Below, piece by piece: positions 43,801-52,412 of a stretch of DNA of 64,000 nt. The number at the start of each line of letters is the position of its first letter. The first letter of the stretch is position 1. Below the pieces are notes generated by a model that searched no databases, had not been told where the DNA came from, and saw only the letters and a list, made by a program, of their open reading frames with translations. Source of the stretch: Acidimicrobiia bacterium (GTDB lineage: Bacteria; Actinomycetota; Acidimicrobiia; Acidimicrobiales; Poriferisodalaceae); contig DUBN01000068.1 in the NCBI GenBank assembly GCA_012960315.1, forward strand, positions 178,592 to 242,591, in the 5' to 3' direction. The translations under genes and the position numbers were made by a program.

Positions 43801-45003
43801 GTGAGTCGATGGACTTTCACCTCGGAGTCGGTGACCGAAGGTCACCCTGACAAGATGGCTGATCAAATTTCCGATGCCATCCTCGATGCCATGCTTGAGC
43901 AAGATTCGGAGAGTCGAGTCGCTTGCGAAACCATGGTTACTACTGGACTGGTGATCGTTGCAGGAGAAATCACCACCACCGGTTTCGTCGACATTCCTTC
44001 AGTTGTTCGAGAAACCATTAACAGCATTGGCTACGACCGAGATTCTTTGGACTTCAACGGAAGCACGTGTGGAGTTATGGTGACGCTCGATGAGCAGTCC
44101 CCAGATATTGCTCAAGGAGTAAACAACTCCGAAGAAGCGCGTAGCGGCCGGGCTGGCGAGGAAGACGAACTCGATCGGCAAGGAGCCGGAGACCAAGGAA
44201 TGATGTTCGGTTACGCGTGTCGCGAGACCGAAGCATTAATGCCCCTCCCCATCCATGTTGCGCATCGAATGGCAGAACAGCTAACTGAAGCTCGCAAATC
44301 CGGTCAAGTTCCGTACCTGCGTCCTGATGGTAAAACGCAAGTCTCGTTTGATTATGAGGACGGTCGACCGGTCAGATTGAAAACGGTCCTGGTTTCTACG
44401 CAGCACAATCCAGGCATCGATCGCGACGGCATGATTCGTCCCGACCTGATCGAACATGTGATTCGGCCCGCCGTACCAGCCGAATTCGCTGACGATGATT
44501 TTGAAGTATTTGTCAACCCGACAGGAAACTTTGTTGTCGGAGGACCAGTTGGTGATTGCGGCCTTACTGGTCGAAAAATCATTGTGGATACTTACGGAGG
44601 CTATGCCCGACATGGAGGTGGCGCCTTCTCAGGAAAAGACCCATCCAAAGTGGACCGATCTGCCGCTTATGCGACGCGTTGGGTCGCTAAAAATCTAGTG
44701 GCGGCAGGTGCCGCCGACCGATGTGAGGTCCAGGTTGCCTATGCCATCGGCGTCGCCCGTCCTATCTCCGTTCTTGTGGAAACATTCGGAACTGAGAAGG
44801 TGGATCAGGATCGAATAGGTGGGGCAATCAACGAAGTATTCGACCTCAGACCAGCAGCCATTGTGCGAGACCTTGACCTTCGACGGCCCATGTTTCAACC
44901 CACAGCCGCCTATGGTCACTTCGGCCGTGATGCATCGGATGACTTTTTTACCTGGGAACGAATTGATCGAGTGGAAGATCTACGTTCGGCTCTAGGCATA
45001 TAG
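43801..45003 (+). CDS. metK: S-adenosylmethionine synthetase
   Basis: Makes SAM from methionine and ATP. From GTG 43801 the protein has 400 residues: [20 protein letters not shown], the [12 protein letters not shown] loop, the P-loop-like [19 protein letters not shown], and the three-domain repeat. GTG 43801 has AGGAGAG at 43789-43795; the upstream in-frame start at 43753 lacks conservation. The 71-base gap after coaBC is too short for a known SAM riboswitch, and I see none. Confidence 0.97.
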   Translation: MSRWTFTSESVTEGHPDKMADQISDAILDAMLEQDSESRVACETMVTTGLVIVAGEITTTGFVDIPSVVRETINSIGYDRDSLDFNGSTCGVMVTLDEQSPDIAQGVNNSEEARSGRAGEEDELDRQGAGDQGMMFGYACRETEALMPLPIHVAHRMAEQLTEARKSGQVPYLRPDGKTQVSFDYEDGRPVRLKTVLVSTQHNPGIDRDGMIRPDLIEHVIRPAVPAEFADDDFEVFVNPTGNFVVGGPVGDCGLTGRKIIVDTYGGYARHGGGAFSGKDPSKVDRSAAYATRWVAKNLVAAGAADRCEVQVAYAIGVARPISVLVETFGTEKVDQDRIGGAINEVFDLRPAAIVRDLDLRRPMFQPTAAYGHFGRDASDDFFTWERIDRVEDLRSALGI

Positions 45004-45051
45004 AACCGATTCCAGGCTGTTGGTGTCCCACCCTTCGAGCAGAGTTTCGTT

Positions 45052-46785
45052 GTGTCCCTGGTAGTTCGTATTCTTCCCGATGAACCTGCCGTAGACAGGG
45101 ACTTTGACTACCTCCTACCCGACAGTCTTTTAGCCGCACCTGATTGCCCTCCGATCAAGATCGGAACGGTGGTGCGCGTGGATTTACGCGGTCGGAGAAT
45201 ACGTGGCTGGATAACTGCCGTCGATGTAGATCCGCCAAAGGGAGTTGACCTTCGCGCAGTCAAGAAGGTAAGTAGCTGTGGTCCACCCGCAGGCATCGTC
45301 GAATTGGCTAGTTGGGCTTGTAACCAATGGATGGGTAGCCGCGTGCATTTTCTTCGCACCGCCACTCACGATCGGGTGGTGTCATCAATTCCTGACTCGA
45401 CAAGTCGCCCGCCAGCCGTGGTACCAAATGAGCATCTCTCCCAAGAGGCTTTTCGCCGTCGAGGTGCTGTGGTCCGAACCCCACCCAATAGCGATGATTT
45501 CTCTCTCGCTGTTGCTGCTGCCTCGTATGGACGTGCTTTGATCCTCACACCAACTCTCGCCCGCGCCCAGAGGCTTGCGGTTGCGATGAGAAGAGCCGGG
45601 ATTGACGTAGCAGTTGTGCCTCGGGATTGGGTGGCGTCGGCTGCGGGAGCCGTCACCATCGGAGCAAGATCCGCGGCATGGGCTCCAATTGACGACCTTG
45701 AGGCGGTCCTAGTTCTTGACGAACATGATGAGTCCTACCAGCAGGAATCTGCTCCAACCTGGCATGCTCGAGACGTAGTTCTCGAACGTGCCAAACGCGA
45801 TGGAGCTAGATGGGTCATAGCGTCACCTACCCCATCGCTTGAAGCGCTCACGTGTGGGGCTCCGTTACTTACCCCTGATCGCACCGTCGAGCGAGCTGGA
45901 TGGTCCATTCTGGATGTTGTTGATCTTCGCGAGGAGCCACCGATGGCTGGATCATGGTGCTCGGAAACGCTCTCTCGAGTATTAAGAGATAATCGGAAGG
46001 TTGTCTGCGTTCTCAACCGCAAGGGTCGCGCCCGGTTTGCCTATTGTGATCAATGCGGTGAACTGGCGCGATCGGAAATCACTGGCCGGCCGTTGGGTTT
46101 GGATGGAACACGTCTTGTCCACCCCGTTGACGGCGACGACAGACCCGCAGTGTGTCAAGTTTGTTCTTCAACAAAGTTTCGTCGCGTGAAACTCGGAGTC
46201 ACGGGTGTGGCAGAAGAATTGACGCGGCTTGCGCGCCGACCGGTCGAAGAAGTCAGTTCAGAAACTGACTCGGTAGCTCCAGAAGCAGATTTGTATGTGG
46301 GCACTGAGGCTGTGCTCCACAGAGTCGATAAAGCAGATGTCGTTGTCTTCCTTGATTTTGACCAGGAACTGCTTGCGCCCCGATATCGAGCTGCGGAACA
46401 AGCGATGTCATTGCTCGTTCAGGCTGCTCGGATGGTCGGCCGACGCGAAGATGGCGGGAGAATCCTCATCCAAACTCGAATGCCTCAACACCCGGTAATA
46501 GAAGCTGCTCGAACCGCAGATCCAGGTTCATTGGCACGTACAGAGCTGGTTATGCGTCGTGAGTTACAGCAGCCACCTGAAGCCCATTGGGCAATTGTGT
46601 CGGGCCAAGCGGCAGCTGAATTTATTCGACGTTTAGGAATCCAGGATGGACTCGAAATTTTAGGTCCGAGCAATGACCGATGGCGTATCCGAAGCGATGA
46701 CCGTGAACAGATGGTCGCAACCTTGAAGTCGGTGGATCGTCCACCCGGCAGATTACGCATCGAGATTAATCCGCTGAGAGCCTGA
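45052..46785 (+). CDS. priA: PriA-like primosomal protein without Walker A
   Basis: Replication-restart protein of the PriA family. The N-terminal DNA-binding domain (VRILPDEPAVDRDFDYLLPD, VVRVDLRGRRIRGWITAV) is present. The helicase part keeps GARSAAWAP and a Walker B-like DEHDESYQQE (223-226), but the P-loop region near residues 138-150 has no GxxGxGKT. Only two CxxC pairs remain (CDQC and CQVC) of the usual zinc set. It is 577 residues against about 730 in E. coli. Actinobacterial PriA proteins are known to lack detectable helicase motifs, so a non-helicase restart role is likely. Confidence 0.88.
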   Translation: MSLVVRILPDEPAVDRDFDYLLPDSLLAAPDCPPIKIGTVVRVDLRGRRIRGWITAVDVDPPKGVDLRAVKKVSSCGPPAGIVELASWACNQWMGSRVHFLRTATHDRVVSSIPDSTSRPPAVVPNEHLSQEAFRRRGAVVRTPPNSDDFSLAVAAASYGRALILTPTLARAQRLAVAMRRAGIDVAVVPRDWVASAAGAVTIGARSAAWAPIDDLEAVLVLDEHDESYQQESAPTWHARDVVLERAKRDGARWVIASPTPSLEALTCGAPLLTPDRTVERAGWSILDVVDLREEPPMAGSWCSETLSRVLRDNRKVVCVLNRKGRARFAYCDQCGELARSEITGRPLGLDGTRLVHPVDGDDRPAVCQVCSSTKFRRVKLGVTGVAEELTRLARRPVEEVSSETDSVAPEADLYVGTEAVLHRVDKADVVVFLDFDQELLAPRYRAAEQAMSLLVQAARMVGRREDGGRILIQTRMPQHPVIEAARTADPGSLARTELVMRRELQQPPEAHWAIVSGQAAAEFIRRLGIQDGLEILGPSNDRWRIRSDDREQMVATLKSVDRPPGRLRIEINPLRA

Positions 46786-46814
46786 TCGGTAGACCCCGAT
46801 ACCCTGTGACCATC

Positions 46815-47342
46815 ATGAGCTACCAGATCCGAGTTTTGGGTGACCCGGTCCTTCGCCAAGAAGCCATCTCAATCGAAAATATTGATGGACGCATTGCCCA
46901 AATAGCCAAGGACATGGTGCCAGCAATGTACGAGGCAGAAGGTATTGGGCTGGCCGCTCCCCAGGTGGGAATCCAAAAACGGCTTTTCGTATACGACATC
47001 GGGGAGGGACCACAGACTCTTATTAACCCTGAGATTATTGACTCTGATGGTGAATGGGCATTCGAAGAGGGCTGCTTGTCCGTCCCCGGACTGTCCTTTG
47101 AAATTATTCGACCGAAGCAAGTTCATTTAGTCGGCCGAGACCTAGAGGGCAACGAAATTTCGATAGAAGCCGACGAATTGTTGGCGCGTTTGTTCCAACA
47201 CGAACTTGACCATCTCGAAGGGGTCTTGCTTTTAGACCATTTGGATCGCGATCAGCGCAAAGCCGCTCTCAGTCGTTGGCGTGAGATTCAAGCTCTCAGA
47301 GCCAAAGGTGACACAGATGCTGGCGGACTTTCGCTACCGTGA
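46815..47342 (+). CDS. def: Peptide deformylase
   Basis: Iron or zinc hydrolase that removes the N-terminal formyl group from new proteins. All three motifs are present: GIGLAAPQVG, EEGCLSVPG with the metal cysteine, and QHELDHLEG with the metal histidines and catalytic glutamate. ATG 46815 (SYQIRVLGDPVL) lies nine bases after TACCCT (46800-46805), slightly longer than the leaderless spacing of other genes; GTG 46806 is in frame but directly abuts that box. Overlaps fmt by four bases. Confidence 0.95.
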   Translation: MSYQIRVLGDPVLRQEAISIENIDGRIAQIAKDMVPAMYEAEGIGLAAPQVGIQKRLFVYDIGEGPQTLINPEIIDSDGEWAFEEGCLSVPGLSFEIIRPKQVHLVGRDLEGNEISIEADELLARLFQHELDHLEGVLLLDHLDRDQRKAALSRWREIQALRAKGDTDAGGLSLP

Positions 47343-48232
47343 CTGAACGGCTGCCACCTCCCCCTGAACACCCCCGTTCGGTGGTCTATTTTGGTAGCCC
47401 CCCAGCTGCAATCCCTGCCCTGGTTGCTTTGGTGGAGGCCGGGTTCGAAGTTCCCTTAGTAATAACGATGCCCGATCGCCGTCGGAGTCGAAGGGCGGCA
47501 CCCTCCCCAACACCCGTCAAAGAAGCAGCGTTAGAGCTGGGAATAGCAGTATCTGATCAAATTTCTGACGCACTGACCGTAAACGCGGACTGCGGTGTGG
47601 TGGTCGCATACGGCAAGTTGATTGATACCAAGGTGCTGTCGCTGCTTCCGATGATCAATGTCCATTTTTCGTTGCTACCCCGATGGCGCGGGGCAGCACC
47701 GGTGGAGCGAGCTCTACTTGCAGGAGACAAAAAAACGGGTGTCTGTGTCATGGGTCTCGAGCCTGATCTGGATACCGGCCCTGTGTACCGCCAATCTGAA
47801 ATGAATATAAGACCAACGGTCACAGCGACTGAACTTCGAGACGAGTTGGCATCTCTTGGAGCGCGTGAGCTAATCGCCGCCCTACGAGACGGCCTTCGAG
47901 ACCCGGTTGCCCAAGAGGGAGAGGTAAGCGTCGCTAACAAGATCCATCGAGCGGATTTGAAACTCGACTGGACCCGTGCCGCTACAGAGTTGGACCGGGT
48001 AGTTCGTGTGGGTGACGCATGGACCACCGCGGACTCCACCTTGCTCAAGGTGCACGAAACTTGCCCCGTCGAGGGAACTGCAATTCCTGGGAAACTAAAC
48101 CGAGACCTCGTGGGAACGGGAGACGGCTTGTTGCGGCTGCTTGTTGTCCAGCCCGAAGGAAAGTCGCGGTTGAATGCGACGGCGTGGATTAACGGAGCTC
48201 GACTCGGACCCGACATGCAGCTAGGAACGTGA
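47339..48232 (+). CDS. fmt: Methionyl-tRNA formyltransferase
   Basis: Formylates initiator Met-tRNA with 10-formyl-tetrahydrofolate. The N-terminal domain has VYFGSPPAAIPALVAL, the catalytic asparagine and histidine in INVHFSLLPRWRGAAPVE, and the aspartate in PDLDTGPVY. The C-terminal OB-like domain is shorter than in E. coli but present (KIHRADLKLDW). GTG 47339 overlaps def as GTGA, and the stop overlaps rsmB the same way, so def, fmt and rsmB are translationally coupled. Confidence 0.94.
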   Translation: MTERLPPPPEHPRSVVYFGSPPAAIPALVALVEAGFEVPLVITMPDRRRSRRAAPSPTPVKEAALELGIAVSDQISDALTVNADCGVVVAYGKLIDTKVLSLLPMINVHFSLLPRWRGAAPVERALLAGDKKTGVCVMGLEPDLDTGPVYRQSEMNIRPTVTATELRDELASLGARELIAALRDGLRDPVAQEGEVSVANKIHRADLKLDWTRAATELDRVVRVGDAWTTADSTLLKVHETCPVEGTAIPGKLNRDLVGTGDGLLRLLVVQPEGKSRLNATAWINGARLGPDMQLGT

Positions 48233-49356
48233 AAAAATTAAATAGCCGGCAGGTGGCCGTTCAAGTGTTGATCGAGATCGAGAACGGTGCTCGCGCGAAC
48301 GACAGCCTTGCCGCAAACTTGGCGTCTTTGGGGAGAGACTTAAGTAGACGTGACCGAGCGTTTGTCACCGAGTTAGTTCAAGGAACGACTCGTATGCGCC
48401 GAGCGATTGACTATGTGGTGCAGCCCTTTCTCCGAAGAAAGCTGGATCCTGATGTTCGCGCAGCGCTGCGTATGGGAACTCATCAACTGTTACACCTCGG
48501 AACTCCTCCCCATGCCGCGGTGAACGACACGGTCGATGTCGCGCCACGAAGAGCGAGCGGTTTGGTTAATGCGGTACTTCGCAAGGTTTCCAGCGCCAAT
48601 CCACAATGGCCCAATGAAGCGATTCGACATAGCTACCCAGATTGGATATGGGAGCTGTTCATCAACACTTGGGGTCAAGATGGGAGAACATCGCTTATTG
48701 CGATGAACTCACCTGAGCGACCTTCCGCTCGGCCCGATGGGTATATACAGGGACAGGCATCTCGGTGGGTCAGCGACGAGGTTGACGCGGCATCAGCTAA
48801 AGGAGGTTCCATGGTCGACCTCTGCGCCGCTCCTGGCGGCAAAACGACTGCCCTCGGATCGCAGTGGTCGTCGCTGTACGCCAACGAAATAGACCCCACC
48901 CGGGCTAAGAATTTGCGAGAAACGATCAGCCGTTTCCGGGAGGGGACCGCTGTGGTAATAGGCGATGGGACTAAGGCACCGTTCGCTGATGGTTGTGTAG
49001 ACGCTGTACTGGTGGACGCACCGTGCAGTGGACTTGGCGCTTTAGGGCGGCGTAGCGACGCGCGGTGGCAAATTTCAGAAAAGGCAATTCACCGGCTGGT
49101 ACTGATCCAAGGGGCGTTGCTAGGAGAAGCATTTCGACTACTGCGCCCCGGAGGCATCTTGAGTTACAGCGTGTGTACCGTAACCCAAGAGGAGACCGTC
49201 CAAGTGCCTGCCGATTTTGAGGCATCGCACCCAGGATTAACGAATTTTGCTTTGACAGGAACCCACTGGCGACCGCATCACCAAGGAGGAATTGTTCTCC
49301 CTCACGATTACGGGACCGATGGGATGGCGATGTTTCAATGGAAACGTCAATCGTGA
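48229..49356 (+). CDS. rsmB: 16S rRNA m5C967 methyltransferase RsmB (Fmu/Sun)
   Basis: SAM-dependent cytosine-5 methyltransferase. A NusB-like N-terminal RNA-binding domain (ARANDSLAANL, RDRAFVTELVQGTTRMRRAID) precedes the catalytic domain with VDLCAAPGGKTTALG, the motif IV cysteine in VDAPCSGLGALGRRSD and the second cysteine in YSVCTVTQEE. At 375 residues it is shorter than the usual 430-450, mostly in the linker. GTG 48229 overlaps fmt. Confidence 0.93.
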   Translation: MKKLNSRQVAVQVLIEIENGARANDSLAANLASLGRDLSRRDRAFVTELVQGTTRMRRAIDYVVQPFLRRKLDPDVRAALRMGTHQLLHLGTPPHAAVNDTVDVAPRRASGLVNAVLRKVSSANPQWPNEAIRHSYPDWIWELFINTWGQDGRTSLIAMNSPERPSARPDGYIQGQASRWVSDEVDAASAKGGSMVDLCAAPGGKTTALGSQWSSLYANEIDPTRAKNLRETISRFREGTAVVIGDGTKAPFADGCVDAVLVDAPCSGLGALGRRSDARWQISEKAIHRLVLIQGALLGEAFRLLRPGGILSYSVCTVTQEETVQVPADFEASHPGLTNFALTGTHWRPHHQGGIVLPHDYGTDGMAMFQWKRQS

Positions 49357-49366
49357 GGAAAAAACA

Positions 49367-49945
49367 ATGCGGATTGGTCTAATTTCGGACACACATATAC
49401 CCGAAGCGGGCCCGGAACTTTGGCCTCAGGCCTACGTCGCCTTCGAAACGTGCGACGCCATCCTCCATGCCGGTGACATTTATGACATTTCGGTAATTGA
49501 AAATCTTCACCAGATAGCTCCGACATGGGCGGCAAGGGGGAACGGTGATGATGGGTCTTCGGGCCGACTCATCCAGCCGGATCATCCGCAGCTAGCCTCC
49601 GCGTGGATTCGCGAATTTGACGGAATCAGCGTTGGATTGACTCACCACATGCCGATTCCTGAGTTGCCGACCTATGGAGTTCACGACGCCATTGTTCGAC
49701 ACTTCGATGGGGCCGACCTCGACGTTGTCGTGTACGGCGACACTCACGTTGAACACATCACAACTATCGACGACGTCTTATGCGTTAATCCTGGATCACC
49801 AACGTTTCCCCACAATCTTTCGGTTCAATTAGGCACCGTTGGCTTTCTCGATATCAGCGACGGCAACGTGGAGGCCTCGGTTTGGCGACTCACCGAGGAT
49901 GACATCGAACCCTTTGACTGGGACACCTGGGGGCGCCCATGGTGA
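49367..49945 (+). CDS. YfcE/MJ0936-type metallophosphoesterase
   Basis: Calcineurin-like phosphodiesterase of 192 residues. Metal-binding motifs are visible: LISDTHIPE, ILHAGDIYD, ARGNGDDG, LTHHMP and YGDTHVEHI, followed by CVNPGSPTFP, all in the YfcE order. ATG 49367 follows GAGGAA at 49355-49360, just after the rsmB stop; an earlier in-frame start inside rsmB is not conserved. It begins the accessory-looking region. The natural substrate is unknown. Confidence 0.88.
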   Translation: MRIGLISDTHIPEAGPELWPQAYVAFETCDAILHAGDIYDISVIENLHQIAPTWAARGNGDDGSSGRLIQPDHPQLASAWIREFDGISVGLTHHMPIPELPTYGVHDAIVRHFDGADLDVVVYGDTHVEHITTIDDVLCVNPGSPTFPHNLSVQLGTVGFLDISDGNVEASVWRLTEDDIEPFDWDTWGRPW

Positions 49946-49998
49946 AGGTTGACTAGCGTCGTAGATGTTTCTGTTGTCCTACCAAGGGAAGTACAGCG

Positions 49999-51000
49999 AT
50001 GGACAAGACGACATGGTTAGCCGGCACTATTGAGGAACCAATCGACGCATTAGAAGAGATTGTCGATCCCCACCATCATCTGTGGGATTTTCCCACTGGG
50101 ACTTATCTTTTGCCCGAATTACATGAAGACACAGGTTCTGGTCACAACGTCACCCAGACGGTGTTCATCGAATGTGGGGCTGGGTACAAAGACCAAGGAC
50201 CTGACTACCTTCGGCCGGTAGGCGAAGTGGAGTTCGTGAGCGAACAGGCGAACCTTTCCGCGGAGCAAGAGGGGGCCGAAATTGCTGCGATCGTGGGATT
50301 CGCTGATCTCACGCGAGGAGAGGCCGTAGCAGAGGTGTTGGCTGCTCAAGACGCTGCAGGCGGAGGAAGATTTCGGGGTATTCGTCACGCCAACGCATGG
50401 GATCTAAGCGATGAGATTCGCGCATCGCATACCAAGCCCCCTTCCGGCTTGCTAGGGCATGATGATTTCCGCGCCGGATTCGCGACACTGGGTCAGATGG
50501 GTTTTAGCTTTGACGCATGGATGTTTCATCCTCAGGTAAAAGAGTTAGTTGAGTTGGTCGCAGCGGTTCCAGACACTCCTGTTGTCCTCAACCACTTGGG
50601 AGGTCCGTTAGGTATCGGACCATATGAGGGTGCTCGCGACGAGGTCCGCTCGACGTTGCGCCCCGCTCTCGAAGCACTCGCACAACACGAACACGTTGTA
50701 GTCAAGGTCGGCGGAATAGGCATGAGTATTTATGGGGTCGGTCTTAATCGCCTGCCCGAGGCACCGACTTCGGAGCAGGTCGCAAATGTGTGGAGCGAAG
50801 ATATAAGGCATTGCGTCGACACTTTTGGGCCAGAACGGTGCATGTTCGAAAGCAACTTCCCTGTAGATAAACAGGGATGTTCGTACACGGTGCTCTTCAA
50901 CGCTTTCCAACGGATCGCCGACGAAACCGGTTGGAGCGCCTCCGAGCGAGCTGACCTTTTTTCAGGAACGGCACGTCGTTTTTACCGTATTGACCCTTAA
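49999..51000 (+). CDS. Amidohydrolase-2 family metal-dependent hydrolase (lactonase-like)
   Basis: TIM-barrel hydrolase of 333 residues in the family of lactonases and decarboxylases. The N-terminal metal motif VDPHHHLWDFP, FIECGAGY, RGIRHANAWD, VVLNHLGGP and the late MFESNFPVDK with the conserved aspartate are visible. The Shine-Dalgarno is AAGGGAAG at 49983-49990. Substrate class is suggested by the DPHHHLWD start, shared with sugar-lactone and 4-sulfomuconolactone hydrolases, but no specific activity can be assigned. It neighbours other catabolic-type genes. Confidence 0.82.
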   Translation: MDKTTWLAGTIEEPIDALEEIVDPHHHLWDFPTGTYLLPELHEDTGSGHNVTQTVFIECGAGYKDQGPDYLRPVGEVEFVSEQANLSAEQEGAEIAAIVGFADLTRGEAVAEVLAAQDAAGGGRFRGIRHANAWDLSDEIRASHTKPPSGLLGHDDFRAGFATLGQMGFSFDAWMFHPQVKELVELVAAVPDTPVVLNHLGGPLGIGPYEGARDEVRSTLRPALEALAQHEHVVVKVGGIGMSIYGVGLNRLPEAPTSEQVANVWSEDIRHCVDTFGPERCMFESNFPVDKQGCSYTVLFNAFQRIADETGWSASERADLFSGTARRFYRIDP

Positions 51001-51004
51001 GGAA

Positions 51005-51580
51005 ATGCCTGCTCCGCGGATAGAGACACCACGGCTCCTACTTCGCCATTGGCGTCAAGAAGATCGGGAACCTTTCGCTCAAATGAACAGCAACAGCGAG
51101 GTGATGAGATATTTTCCGCAGACATTAGATCGCGTCCAGAGCGATCTATTTGCAGAGGTCATACAAATTGGACTTGAAGAACGAGATCACGGTTTATGGG
51201 CAGTCGAACTGAGAAATGACAGATCTTTAGAGCCGGCACCTTTCATCGGATTTGTGGGCTTATCGGTGCCCACCTGGAATGCATCGTTCACGCCATGTAC
51301 CGAGATCGGGTGGAGACTAAATCGCCCATTTTGGGGACGTGGATTTGCAACCGAGGCCGCGAGACACGTTCTTCGTTACGGGTTTCAAGTACTAAAGCTA
51401 AATGAAGTGGTGTCGTTTACATCGCTGCTCAACGCGCGGTCCATGGCGCTAATGGAACGCCTCGGAATGACACGCGACATAACGGAAGATTTCGATCACC
51501 CTAAAGTCGAAACCAATAATGAATTGTGTCGACATGCCCTTTATCGAATCAGCGATAAGAAATGGGCAAACTCGAATTGA
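51005..51580 (+). CDS. GNAT-family N-acetyltransferase (RimJ/RimL-like)
   Basis: A 191-residue acetyltransferase with the RimJ/L pattern: IETPRLLLRHWRQEDREPFA at the start, IGWRLNRPFWGRGFATEAAR with the acetyl-CoA pyrophosphate loop (GRGFAT), and LLNARSMALMERLGM at the end. The substrate is unknown. Starts near 51005: ATG 51005 has AAGGA directly before it with too little spacing, and TTG 50990 would overlap the previous gene by 11 bases, so the start is uncertain. It converges on the minus-strand lactamase-fold gene. Confidence 0.85.
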   Translation: MPAPRIETPRLLLRHWRQEDREPFAQMNSNSEVMRYFPQTLDRVQSDLFAEVIQIGLEERDHGLWAVELRNDRSLEPAPFIGFVGLSVPTWNASFTPCTEIGWRLNRPFWGRGFATEAARHVLRYGFQVLKLNEVVSFTSLLNARSMALMERLGMTRDITEDFDHPKVETNNELCRHALYRISDKKWANSN

Positions 51581-51591
51581 GTCGCGTCGAT

Positions 51592-52362
51592 TTACGTCAA
51601 ACCCTTTGACGAACGATCAAGATCGGCCCACTGCGCCTCGTCGTGCCCGAACAAAAGCTTGCAGCCCTGCTCATCGCGCAACGCCTTGAGATAACCCATT
51701 GAACGCAATTGCATCTCATGATCAAAGCCAAACGGGGGCAATAACATCTTTTCGAGAACCTCTTTCCAGTACACACAATCGCCGGTCAAAATGACGGGTC
51801 CGCTGGCCAAATTTACTCTCAGAGATTGATGGCCGGCAGTGTGGCCTGGAGTTGGCAGACATAGAACTGATCCGTCGCCGAAGACGTCATGCTGACCTTC
51901 GATTTGCAACACATCGTGCCCTAAATCAAAATCATCTGGTTTGTAGACCTCGTATTCGATCAGCTTTGAGTGATGGCCTGATTGCCACTCAGAACGCTGC
52001 ACGATGATCTGAGCGTTTGGCACCAAAGCAGTCCCGCCACAGTGATCGAAATGGAGGTGGCTGAAAACGATTTTGTCAACCGAAGAAGGATCTACATCAA
52101 CATTTTCGAGCCGGGCTGAGACAACATCGCTGGTGCTGAAACGTGATTCAAACTGACGCGCCATCAACGGGTACCTTGCGGCTACACCATCAACCAAATC
52201 TGTGTGAAGTCCCGTATCGAAAAGAAGTGTTTGTCCGCTGGGGTGCACCACCAACCAGCTAGGAATTGGTAAATCAACGTTGCCGTTAAGACCAGCCACC
52301 ACGGTTGAGGCTGCCGTGGAAAGCCATCCGCATTCGAGTGGAACTAGTCGCAGTTGAGTCAT
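51592..52362 (-). CDS. Metallo-beta-lactamase-fold hydrolase (AHL-lactonase-like)
   Basis: Binuclear-zinc hydrolase of 256 residues. The HxHxDH motif is SHLHFDHCGG, followed by the histidine of PTPGHTAGHQSL, the bridging aspartate in ILTGDCVYW and the last histidine in LFGHDEAQW. The order and the N-terminal tyrosine-poor start resemble N-acyl-homoserine lactonase-like enzymes; whether a lactone is the substrate is unproven. ATG at 52362 has TAACGT six bases upstream, so it is probably leaderless. Confidence 0.87.
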   Translation of the reverse strand: MTQLRLVPLECGWLSTAASTVVAGLNGNVDLPIPSWLVVHPSGQTLLFDTGLHTDLVDGVAARYPLMARQFESRFSTSDVVSARLENVDVDPSSVDKIVFSHLHFDHCGGTALVPNAQIIVQRSEWQSGHHSKLIEYEVYKPDDFDLGHDVLQIEGQHDVFGDGSVLCLPTPGHTAGHQSLRVNLASGPVILTGDCVYWKEVLEKMLLPPFGFDHEMQLRSMGYLKALRDEQGCKLLFGHDEAQWADLDRSSKGLT

Positions 52363-52374
52363 CTCAAAACGTTA
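52363..52374 (-). promoter_or_regulatory. Candidate leaderless promoter of the lactamase-fold gene
   Basis: On the minus strand TAACGT (52374-52369) lies six bases before the ATG at 52362. Confidence 0.4.
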
Positions 52375-52412
52375 GCTTCGGTGGAGCCCTGAGCGCCGAC
52401 GTTCTTCGCTAC

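Noticed and set aside
47557..48216. A 219-codon minus-strand frame opposite fmt, and similar long frames at 12047-12694, 18597-19232 and 9461-10063
   Set aside because: All lie wholly within clear genes on the other strand and show no family motif; they are by-products of codon bias.
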